Assembly (NCBI GenBank): GCA_026397965.1
Contig: JAPLTU010000071.1
Span: 1 to 39,303, forward strand
DNA: 39,303 nucleotides
Source: Verrucomicrobiota bacterium
Lineage (GTDB): Bacteria > Verrucomicrobiota > Verrucomicrobiia > Opitutales > UBA953
Reading direction: 5' to 3'
Below the pieces are notes generated by a model that worked only from the letters and a program-made list of their open reading frames with translations, did not search any database and was not told where the DNA came from. Shown in pieces: positions 1 through 12,000 of this stretch. The stretch's first letter is position 1. Each line of letters starts with the position of its first letter. A program made the position numbers and the translations under genes.

Positions 1-3000
1 TGGCCCAGTTGCTCGTGGTGGCACCAAGATTGTCCACCAAAGGCGCCCACGAGGTCGTGCTACGCGCGCCCGTCCAGTAGTAAGGACCGGCGGCGGCAGT
101 GCCGACCGTCAGCTTCAGCTGTCCACCCGTCGCAATGTCTAGCGCGTAGCTGTAACCGCCACTAAGAACGCCGAGGGTGAAGCCGGTGATTGTGGCGGAT
201 GAGGCGTTAGTAGTGTCGATTAACGTGAAGCTTCCGGGCGTCAGAGAGGTGAGCGCGCGGGCATTGATGAGTCCGCCCGTGGCGCCGACGGTCAGGATAC
301 CGGTGCCAGAGAATACAACGCTGTCCGCATTACTTCCGCTTAAATTGAAACCAAGCCCGCCGGCCGCCGAGGCGCCGCCGATGTTAAGATTGGCGCCGTT
401 AGCCAGATTGACGGTGCCTACCGCGCCATCGGCATAGAAGTTGAGGGCACCGGCGGTGCTGTTGGTACCGACATTGATTGTCAGGCTGTTGCTGATCGCC
501 TGAGGCGAAACGCTAAGTGTGCCACCGTCGACAGAGGTAGTTCCGACATAAGTGTTGGCACCCGTGAGCACGAGCGACCCGGCTCCAGTCTTGGTCAGGG
601 CCCCGCCCGTAAGCGGGTCGGCGATGACAGCACTGATGGTCAGGTCGGCCCCATTGGCCGACGAACTCGAGCCGACGACGAACGTCCGCGTCGCGGCGTT
701 CAGGTCGAGGGTCGAAGCTCCGCTACCGCTGATGGTCGCACCGGAAGGATTATTAGCGGCACTGAAAGTAAGATCGCCAGTGAGGGTCGCCGTACCAGAG
801 GAACCAAGAGCCAAGGTGGCTGCGCCGCCGGAGAGACCACCCAAGGTCAGGGCGGAGAAGCTTTGGCTGACCGAGCCCAACAATAAAGTCCCATTCTGAA
901 TCGTCGTGGTGCCCGTGTAAGAACTGGCGGCATCAAGCCTCCAGACGCCGGTACCGGTCTTAATGAGACTGATGACGGCGGATGGTCCGTCGGAAATTCC
1001 CGAAGAAATGACATTAGGAGAACCTGTGGTTCCGCCCGTTCCGGTAAGCGTCAGGCTCTTCGCACCTGCGCCTGTGGCCGTGACAGCGCTCGACAAGGTC
1101 AATACTCCGCTGCCAGAGGCATCGATCGTGGCTCCGCCCGTGGTGCCGGTCAGGTCGATGACGCGGTCGGAAGTTTCGTTCGAGGAACCGGTCCACTTGA
1201 GCGTGCCGGTGTTTGCGACATCGCCGATGGCGATGGTACCGTTCCCTGTCGTCGTAGGCGTTCCCAGGCCGCCCGCGACGCTGACGCTGCCGATGTTCGA
1301 CACGCTCAGGGTGCCGTTCTTGATGAAAGTCTGGCCTGTGTAAGTATTGGCCGTGTTGCTCAGCGTGACAACGCCCGTGCCGTCGACCACGAGAGAACCG
1401 GAGCCGGACCCGATGATACCCGAGACGGTGACATTACCCGCACCGCCGAAAGTCAGGGTGCTCGAGCCGTTATTCAAGGCACCCGAAAGCGTCAGCGTAT
1501 CAGCGTCGGAGTTGATGCGTACGGATCCGCCTAAAGAGATTGCTCCCGCATAGCTGTTATTGCCGCTGATGTTACGAAGCGCACCGCCACTGGCGTTACC
1601 TGCGCCGATGAGCGTCAAAGCTTTGGCGCCCACGCTGATACCGCCGCTGAGGCGCAACGTCGCGGTATCATTGACGGTGATGCTACCTGCGGTCGTACCC
1701 AGCGCGGCCGCGTTCTGCATCTCGATGTAACCAGCCTCACTGATGACAGTATTACCACTGAAAGTATTGGCGTTTTTAATCGTCAGGCCGCCCGTGCCGC
1801 CCTTGGTCAGGCCCGTCGAACCGTCAATCGCTCCAGAACCTTGCAACACGTAATTGACCAGCGAATTGCTGAAAGTCACCGCCGCCGGAGTAACAATAGC
1901 GTCCAGTTGCACCGTGGAATTGACGACACTTGGGGCGCCGGACGAGGTCGGGAAAGTATCCCGGAAAAGAACCTTATCACCCGTGACGAAGAAATTGGCC
2001 GGCGACCAGTTCGCGACGCTCGTATTCCAGATGCTGTTCGTGGCTCCTGACCAGAAGCGCGCGTTATCCACTACCAATTGGATCAGATGGTTAACGGAGT
2101 CGTTCTGCAGCGTGACGTAATAATTATTCACGCCAATCACGCTGGATGAGAGACTGAGATTCGAAATGCCCGAACCGGCCAGAGAGGCACCGGTGTAATT
2201 GATCAGGTCATACGTCCCGAGGGTCACGCCATTGGGTCCGGCTAATTCGATCAAGGAAATCTTGCCGCCATTGAAGGTCAGCGTGCCACCGGAAACCAAG
2301 ATGACATCGTTCTGCTGGGGAGCGGAGCCTCCGGTCGTACCGACCTGGAGCGATAACGTACCTCCGGTATTCATCGTCAGGCCGCCCGCCAAGGTGATCG
2401 TGGCTAAGTCGTTCGCGACGGTAGCCCCGGGAGCGATGACACCGAAAGCGTTGACCGTGACCAAGCCGCTGATGGTCTGATTGGAAACCAAGGTTCCCGT
2501 CGACGTTCCACCCAGAATGATGGGCGAGGAGGCATAACTGTTGGCAAGAATCAGCGTGCTGCTGGCTTTGACCGTCGTCGTACCCGTGAGGGTGTTATTT
2601 GCGCCACTCAGGGTAAGCGAGCCGCCGCCCTGCAACGTGAAATTAAGGTTATTCTGATTGGTACCGGCTCCGCCAAGCCCACCCGCGTAGGCGGAAGAGC
2701 CCGTCAGGTTGAGGATTAAAGTCGAGTTCCCTGAAGCATAGCCACCGACGACCGCGTTATTGGCACCCGAACCGCTGACGGCGAGGCCAGCGATTTGCTG
2801 GCTGATGGCGGCACTGGAATTGCCGAGCTGCAAGAGGCCACTGTCGGAACCATTACCCAAAGTGACCGTGGCCGAAGTTGACAGACGATTGTCTGCCCCA
2901 GCCAACGCCAAAGTGCCTGCCTGCACCGAGGTCGAACCACTGAAGGCATTCGCGCCCGAAAGCGTCTGGGTACCCGTACCCGTCTTGATCAGATTGATGA

Positions 3001-6000
3001 CGCCGACATAGGCCGTCGAGGTCACCCCGGGAGCGACCGTGTAACCATCGCGGATCACGCCGTTAAAGGAAGCCGAAGCGTCGCCGGCACCGAGGGTCAG
3101 ATTCTTCGCGGACTGGCGCCCCGCTGCGATGGCCCAAGCGCTACCATTATAAGCGAGCGTCGGATTGCTGGTCACGAAACCACCAGTAGTGGAGTTAAGA
3201 CCATTGAGCGTCAGATTGTAACCGCCCAAATCGAGGGTGCCAGGCGCAAAGAGCCGGTCCGAACCATTGGAGGTCGAGACAACGCCGATTGACCCCTTAT
3301 TGGTACCGATGATTGTGATCGCAAGTTTGCCAGCACCGCTGGGCAGGACATTGTCAGCACCCATCTGGAGGGTACCGGCACTGATCGTGGTCAGGCCCGA
3401 ATAGGTATTGGTGCCCGAAAGGATCTGCGTACCGGAACCGACCTTGGTCAAAGCCAAGGTGCCAGCGCCATCGGACAACGCCCCCGAGAAACTATTCAGG
3501 CCCGTGGAATTAACTCCGGCCGCCGAGGCAGCCAACGTATAGGCCGACAGACCCGCGCTGTTATTACCGCCCAAGGAGAGCGTTGAAGTCGTAGAACCTA
3601 AAGTATTCGTGACCGAACCGCCGCCGGCCAAGCCATCGATGGTTTCGCTGAGGCCGTTCAGGTCAAAGACGCCGCTCACCGTGCCGCTGTTCACCACCAC
3701 AGAGCTGGAATCTGAAATCTGATTTCCACCCGAACCCGAAAGCTTGACGGTCGGAGCAGCGCCCGAAGAGGCGCCATCGATGATAAGGCCGGCGGCGCCG
3801 ATGAGATCGATCGCGGAAATCGTCGAAGTGGAGACCTTATTCAACAACAAGGTGCCCGCGACGACCTCGATGCTTAGGTTAGCGTTATTGGCGTTGGTCG
3901 TCAGGTCTTTGAGCTCAAGCGTGCCCGCGCCGGTCTTTTTGAGGATACCTGCGTTCAAAACGCCGGTCTGCTGATTAACGGAGGCCACGCCGTTGAGCGT
4001 GGTCGTCAGCGTCAGCGTATTGGCGACGACTTCGATCGTACTGGGCGCGTTGATCGTAAAGCCGTGGTCCGTCGCGCCATTAGCCGCTAAATTTGCCCGG
4101 AAGGTACCGCCGTTAAGCAAGATATTACCTACGGCAGCGGTGGACATACCCAATGGACCAGCCACCGTACCCAGATTGACCGTGGGGACTTCCAGGGTTC
4201 CGCTGTTAATGAATATTGTGCCGTTAAAGGTATTTGCCCCGTTTAGAATTAGCTTACCCGTACTCATCCCGTTATAGACGACGTGCGTGACTGCGGTCGT
4301 GGCACCGTTGTAGGATATAACGGAATTAACCGTGATATTACTGGTCGAATTATTGATGAAAACTAGGTCCCCCAGCCCGGAACTCGTGGTAGTTCCGCCC
4401 GCCATGATTGTTCCGGCCGACCCCGAAACGCCAATCGTCAGCACCCCGGACCCGCTCGCGACAAGGATACCACCCGCAGCCGTGACGCCACCCGTGGCGG
4501 CGACCGTACCCAAGCGAAGGAAGCCAGCGGAACCGATGTTGAGCGTTCTGTCCAGGGTGTCATTATATTTAATCGTATTGATGTAAACCGGCAACAAAAG
4601 CGTACCCGCCGTAGCCAAGCCGACGTTATTCGTGGTCGCGCTACTGATGATATAGTTTTTAGTCGTGGTGATAGAAGCACCCGTCGTGATCGTGGGCGCC
4701 GACAAAGTACCTGTGAGCGCGTCGTAGGCCGTGAACCGGGTAATCGCCGAGCCGCTCGCCGCGGCCCAGTCGTCACCATTCCAAGTCGTGGCTCCGTTGA
4801 CTAACGACTGGAGGGCTGCCGTCGCAGATACGACCGTTCCGCCGCTCGCCACCGACAAATTCAAGGTACTTCCTGTGGTTCGGGTGATAGCTCCCAAGGT
4901 CAGCGCCATGGCGCCGGTCAATCGAATCGTATTCGCCTTGGCGTTGACGGTGACCGCACCGAAGGTCTGGGCCGAGGTACCGGTGATTTCCAAGGTGCCG
5001 CCGTTACCGAACGTTCCACTGGCGACGCCAAGGGTCAGACCCTGTCCGGCCGTCCACACCGAAGAGCCTTTGGTGGCCGCATCGAGACGCAAGGTGCCCG
5101 CCCTGACCTGCAAGCCCCCCGTCGAAACACCCCCCGTTGCGTTGCCACTTAAAACCAAAGTTCCCAGACCCGTTTTGTAGAAAATACCCGTGGTAAGGAC
5201 GGTAATAGATCCGGGTATCGTCAAGGTTGCACCGGAAGGGGTATTCACCATGAAAGCTCCGGCCGCCACGCTGCTCAGTGCAAGCGACCCACTCAGTGTA
5301 ATCGTACCTGCACCTTGGAGTTGAAGCGTAGAATAGTTCGTCGAGTTTATGTTCAGCACGGTGGCTGAGCCTAAAGAGCTGGGCGAATCGATGACCAAGA
5401 TCGTGTCGTTAGCGATGGTAAGCGTCCCCGCGAAACTCTTTGCCACCCCGCCGTTGGTCGAGGTGCTCAATAAGCTCATGTAACCGCCTGAACCTTGGGT
5501 ATAATTGAGGCCCGTGGCATTCTTCATGTCGCCCAAGAACAAGCCGCCGCGCGGGCGACCGGTGATCGTCGGGTTCGTTCGTCCGCCAAAATCAACCGTA
5601 CCAAGGTAAGAGAGCGTCCCCTGATTAGGATTACTCAGCATGCCACCCGTCCCCGGATCAGCCGCAAACTCAAAAGCACCCGTCGAGGCGCCGTCGAAGC
5701 TGATATTATTGCTCAGGAAGTGGTCGCCATTGATGGTGCCCAAGTGTGTGCCCTGGGTACCTTGAATGGAAATCGTGCCGGTACCGAAGGCCGCATTGCT
5801 GCCGACGCCGAGTCGTACCGCCGCGATGGCATTACCATTGATGACAGTACCGCCCGTATAATCATTACTGTCCGCCAAGGTAGTTTGGCCAAAAGTAAAA
5901 TTGGCCGCATTACTCGACGTAAGGATATTTTTCGAACCTAAGACCAAAGTCGAAGTGGTGATGCCAGTAGCCAGACTGACGGTCGCATGCCTGCCACCCA

Positions 6001-9000
6001 ATTGATAGGTGGAATTAGCGGGAATAATCGTACCCGTAAAGGTCGTGGCATTGGAAACGCCTGAGGGGGTGGTTCCCGGTGTATATTGGAACGCCGCCAA
6101 CCGCATGTTGGGGAAATTCGTGAAATCTAAAGTCGCCGAACTATCAGCGCCTAAGAGAAACGCTGTCGTGGAGGTCGACGGGTTGGCAATGCGGCTGCCT
6201 AAGGTGCTGATCGGATTCGTATCCCCCGTCAGGCCGATTGACGCATTTGTCACCAAATTGGAAGAAAGCGTCAGATTAGCGCCAGAACCCAGAATCGCAG
6301 CGGCGCTGCCGAAAACAAGACCCCCTTGGGTCAGCGTCACCGTCGCACCGGCCGAGGCCGCGGCGTTGCCGGCATTGGTGACCAACAGCGTACCGACGCC
6401 GCTCTTCGTCAAGCCACCACCAGTCAGCGTGCTTAAGACACCGCTTAGCTCCGCTTGATAAATTGCGGGAGCAACATCCACGCTGGCGACATCAAGCGTG
6501 CGCGAGGAGGTTCCCAACTGGATGGCATTCTGAAAATTAATCGCACCCTGCACGGAGACCGTGTTACCCGTACTCCCCGCGTGTCCGAATTGCAGGAGAT
6601 AACCCGTCGGCACGAAGCCGCCGGCGCCCCAAGTCAATTGACTAGCAGCCCCACCCAAGTTGACGTTCTGAGTCGCCGTCACTGCCGCATTGGAGCCTCC
6701 GGTATTATTACTGAAGCCACCATTGCCTTCCCAATGCACTTGGCCGTCACCGTAACCCAAGCTTCGGGTGAAATCGCCCGAGGTCGGACCCAGCGATAGT
6801 ATCGCTCGGTTTGTCCCCGTTGCGGCGAAGATGATATTTCCGGTCGTCGCCGACGAGGTGAACCCGCCTGCGATGGTATTGGCGACCTGGTTCACATCAA
6901 GGATACCGCGCGTAATCAAGGTCAGTCCCGTATAGGTTTGAGCGGCAGTGAAACGATGGATAGCGGTATCGCTGGCCGAGCTGATAGCAACGCTGGTCAA
7001 GCCTCCGGTTGGATTGCCCAGAATCGCCGAGAACGATGCGATGCGCGATCCGGTTCCACCGGCGAAAGTCATGGTGCGCGGACCGACGCCGAGCATTGGC
7101 ACGGTCGTGGTCTGGAAGAGGGTCCGCGTACTACCCAAACTTGCGGTCACGAAGAATGTGCCACCTGCCGGACCGAGAGAAAGAACGGAAGTGGCGGGGA
7201 GATTAGCGTCGATGAGCCAGTTGAAAGTGCCACCGTTCAAGGTGTAGCCCGTGGGCGAGCCGGCCGAGGTAGCCGTCGTTGTATTGGCACCGACTTGATA
7301 GGTACCGGCGTTGATCACGACCGTACCGGTAAAGGTATTAACTCCGCTAAGGGCGACCGTTCCCGTACCGTTGATGGTAATGTTCGTGGGGGTGCCACCA
7401 TTGTTGGCGATGATGCTGCTGATCGTCAGCGTCTTGTTCGTGTTGGTGTTAAAGTTATTGATGATCAGCTCGGTGCCAGCACCGGGAATCAGCGTGCCAC
7501 CAGCGAGGGTCTGATTGTTACTGCCGACCGTAGCGGTCACCAAGATGCCTCCGGTGGTGATGGTATTGCTTCCTGTTAAGGTAAGAGTGCTGGCTCCGGA
7601 GGTATTAAAGCGAAGGCTGTTGATGTTGACCGCACCGTCCAAAGTCACTGTGCCAGTGACATCGACGTTGGAAGTGGCTGCGTAGCTGGCAGAAGCAGCC
7701 ACGGCAGTAAGGTAGGTGGAAAGGCCCGTGATCGCCCCGGCCGTGGTGCCATTGCCGCCGCTGACCGCCCAGGTCGTAGCCGTGGTGGCACCCGAGACGG
7801 CCCAACCGCCGAGAATGGAAGTTCCGGTATTGGCGGTCGTGGTCGAAGTGAAACCGAGCGCGTTGGGAGAAGTGCCCAAGTAAACCGCCAAACCCGTCCC
7901 CGCCGGGCGCGTGATCGCCCCGAGGGTGATCTGGGCATACGGGGTCGTTCCGGTCGTGATTACATTGGCCGCACCTGCCAACGTGAGCGAGGTGAAGTTC
8001 TGGACGTTATACGAAGTCGAACCATCCAGGGTCAAAGTCGCGCTTCCAATGGTAAGCGCATTGACGGGTAAAATATTGGCCGTGAGACCATTGGGCACCC
8101 CAGAATCAGAAAACCAAAGCCGCAGGTTGCCTTCGTTGATCGTCGTGGAACCGGTGAATAATTGCTTATCGAAGAAACTCACGCGACCTTTACCGAATTT
8201 GACGATACTGATGGCCCCTCCTCCGGTGTTCTGGATGACGCCATTGAATATCGACGTGTCGCCGGTCGCGCTCGTGCCCGGACCACCGATGAACAGATTG
8301 ACGGCGGAAGCCGACGTGTTATCGACCTTACCGAAACCAGCCAAGCCGTTGAGCACCTGCGTCGTACCGTTCAGGTCGAGCTTCGCTCCGGTCGAAATGA
8401 TGGTCGCGCTGTATCCGATAGGATAAAACGGCAGGGCGTTATTCTGCCCCATCTTCAAGGTCGCGGTACCGGAAATATTGGTGCCGCCCGTGTAAGCGTT
8501 ATTGGTCGTATTAAGCAGCACCGTCCCCGTGCCGAAGATGCTCAGGGTGGCACCGGAGCGGGCGCCGTCCGTCGTGGCGGTCAGATAACTGGCGGCGGAG
8601 GGATTATTGATGACCTTGGCATTGATGGTCGCGACCCCGCCGAAATTAATGATATTCAACTCACCGGTGGTATAAGTAGCGGGACCGACACCAGAAAAAA
8701 GGGTGCCGGCAAGGGTGCCGCCGCCCGCGCCGCCGATATCCACGGTACTGGCGCCGCTGCCGATTAGGATGCCGCCTGAGGTCAGGACATTAGCTCCCGT
8801 GAGGGTCAAGGTCGCCGGCGTGCCGGTATTGAACCGCAAAGAATTCAGCTTAGTCCCCGCCCAAGTCGCCGAGGTCGTGACATTGATATTATTCCCCGAA
8901 GTCGTGAAAACATCGTTCGTATAAGTCGCCGCGACGGGATTGGTACCAGAGAGTGTCGCCCAATCGGTGCTGTTCAACGTCACGAAGGCCGCCAAAGGAT

Positions 9001-12000
9001 TGGTGGAGGCAATCAGACCGTTTGAGGTCGACAAGCCGCTGGTCAGGTTGATGACCGGTGAGCCGCTGATGATAATATTTAAAACCGAGCTGGCCTTACG
9101 CGTAATCGCGCCCGTGTTAACCGTCAAAGTTCCGGCGCCGGCCACGACCTCGAGCGTGCTCTGAGTATTAGCCTCCGTATACATCGTGCCCGTCGTCGAC
9201 CAACGCTGGGCGGAACCCAAAGTCGTGGTGGCAAAAGTCTGGGTGGTATTCGTCGCCGCCCCGGTGATCTTGAGCGTACCGCCACCCAGCGAAAGGTTGC
9301 TACCCGCAGCCACCACGCCGCTGGTAGGCACAGGAGACGAACTCGCATCCAGGTGCAAGACGCCCCCGATCACGGTGGTCGTGCCAGTATAGGTATTATT
9401 ATTGGTCAGCACCCAAGTGCCCGTCCCACTCTTGATGATCCCGAAAGCAGACGTGGTAGACGAGGCGGCGTCTTGGTTCGCAAAGATGCCGGCGATGGTA
9501 TTACTGCCCGTGTTGGTGCCGCCCAGATTGACATAGCGCAGATTGAGGACCGCCACCTGTTGCGGGATGATGCTGGTATTCGCAAAAATCAAAGGCCCCG
9601 TGCCGGATGATGACAAATACTGGGTATTCGACGTCGTCGCGTTGGTCAAACTCCCTTGATTATAGAGACTTAACTGCCGGTTAACCAGCGTCAGTCCGCT
9701 TCCGGTATAAGTGATGAGACTCGCGGTATTACTGAAAGCCAAATTCCCGATACCGCCACCGTAGCGCACACCGTCGGCCAGACTCGCGAAGGAAAGCGCC
9801 CCGGCGGTGACGGTTAATGGACCGGTGAAAGTATTACCAGTGCCGGTGAGCACCAAGGTGCCGGCGCCGGATTTGGTAAAGCCGATATTCGCGCCGTTAT
9901 CCCCGATATTACCCCCCAAGGTCAAAACGGCGCCCGCGGTTGAGATCGTCAGCACACCACCCCCCAAGGTCACCACACCCGAACCCAGATTGAGGTCGTT
10001 CGCCAACGAACCAGTCAACGTTAAGGCAGTGGTGCCCTGGATATTAATCGGGTTGTTACCCGCATTGGTGATGGCCGTGCCGGAACTATTTCCAATCGTT
10101 GAAGCGGCCGTCACGGTGAAGGCCCCCGCCGTGGCCCCAAGGGCATTCGCATGATTGATCTGCAGGACACCGGCCGAAAGGGTGACGCCGCCGATCAGGC
10201 CCGAATTCGAACCCCCTAAAACCAACGTACCGGCACCAAGCTTAGTAATCGAACCGGAACCAGTGATTGCCCCGCCAAACGTCAAAGTATTCGCCGTGAC
10301 GGTCGCGACACCATTCTCGGTCAAAGTCACCGCGCCGGCACCGAGATTCAAACTCTGCGTCCCAGTGAAAGTGAAATCCCCTTCCCAGCCGATGGGATTA
10401 TTATTCGTCAACGTCAATGCGCCGGTGGTGGTGTTATTGAATGTCGTGCCCGGCTTGATTGTGAAGACACTGGCCGCCGCACCCAAGGCCGTCGCGCTGT
10501 TGATATTAAGGGTGCCTTGATTCAGCTGTAAGCCGCCCGTAAAAGTATTAATTCCGTCTAAGACCAAAGTACCGACCCCGAATTTAGTCACGCCGGCGGA
10601 ACCGGTGATGGCACTCGTGATCTGTCCGAGTCCGAAAGTATTCGGAGTAAAAATCAGGCCCTCGGAAGCACCGAACGCGAGCGTTCCGCCCGTGACGATG
10701 GCGTAGCCGGTGGTGGTATTTAAAATAAGACCCCCCAGGCCGCTATTGTTGACCCCCGAAGTCACTCCGTTAATCGTCGTGGTGCCAGAATTCGTCACAA
10801 CCGTCGGCGGCGTGAAATTAAGCGTCGTTCCGGTCAAAGCCAGAACGCCGACACCCGTGGATAAAGTAACCGTACCGGCCACCGAATCGATCGCTGTGAC
10901 GTAGTAGGAGGTCGTCGCAGGAAACGCGCTGCCCGTCACCAAAGAACCGACCTGCAGTCCTACGGTCGAACTTAGAGCGGCCACGGTGGCGTTACTTAAA
11001 GTCGTATTACCAGTCGGGGAAGTTGCCGTGGCCGTCAATCCACCGACGCGCAAAGCATACGGATTACTACCCGTCGCCAGACTAAGACTGGCCGCAACAT
11101 CCGAAATCGTGGTAGCGGCAATGACAGCGTTATTCACTGCCGTCGTGTAAGTCGCGGCACCAAAACAATTGCTGGCTTGGTATTGCACGAACGTACCCAC
11201 CTGGCCGGGGAAGGTCGCGTTAAAGGCACCGGTACCAGTGGCCACAACCGAGGCGTCATAGATTCCCGCCGCGGTCGCGGCACTGTTCTTATTGGCGGCC
11301 GTCGAATTACCTTGGACGACGAAATTTTCGAAGGTGGCGGCGACACCTAAATTCGCCAAAGCGGTCGGAGCCAAAACCAAAGTTCCGCGGGAACTCGCAC
11401 CACGGACCAAGACGCTGTTAAGCGAAGCACCGGCATTACCGATGGTATAAAGCAACGTCGAAGTGGTATTTTTCGTTAACGTTAAAGTATTACCGCCCGC
11501 ATAAGTAAAGGTCGTGCCAACTGCGGCATTCGCACCTGTATAAGTCGCAGCCGAAGCCGTACCGGGAAGCAGCACCAACGAACCAGTCTTCAAAACTAAA
11601 GCGTCGACGCCCCAGGGCGTGCCCGAGTTAGCCGTATAAATCAACGAGCCCGCACCGGCTTTCGTGAGCGTGAATCCGCCCGTCGTGATTCCCGTGACAA
11701 ACTTCAACGAACCCCCCGTGTAAGCTCCGATGGTCGCGGCCGCAGCCAGATTGATGCCGCTACTGGCCGTGATCGCACCCCCCGCGGTAGCTGCGCTCGT
11801 CAACAGGGCACCCGTATTACTGAGACCGGTGCCGCTGAGTGAAATGCTCGTCAGGGTTTCCGCACCGGTCTGCTGCCAATCAAGGCCCCCGCCGGCATTG
11901 ATGGTAAGGGTCGGCGAAACGGTGGCCGAATTCGTTCCGCTTACCGGAATCGAATCCGTACCAGCCGCCGTTAAGCGGAAGGTACCACCGTTATTGACCG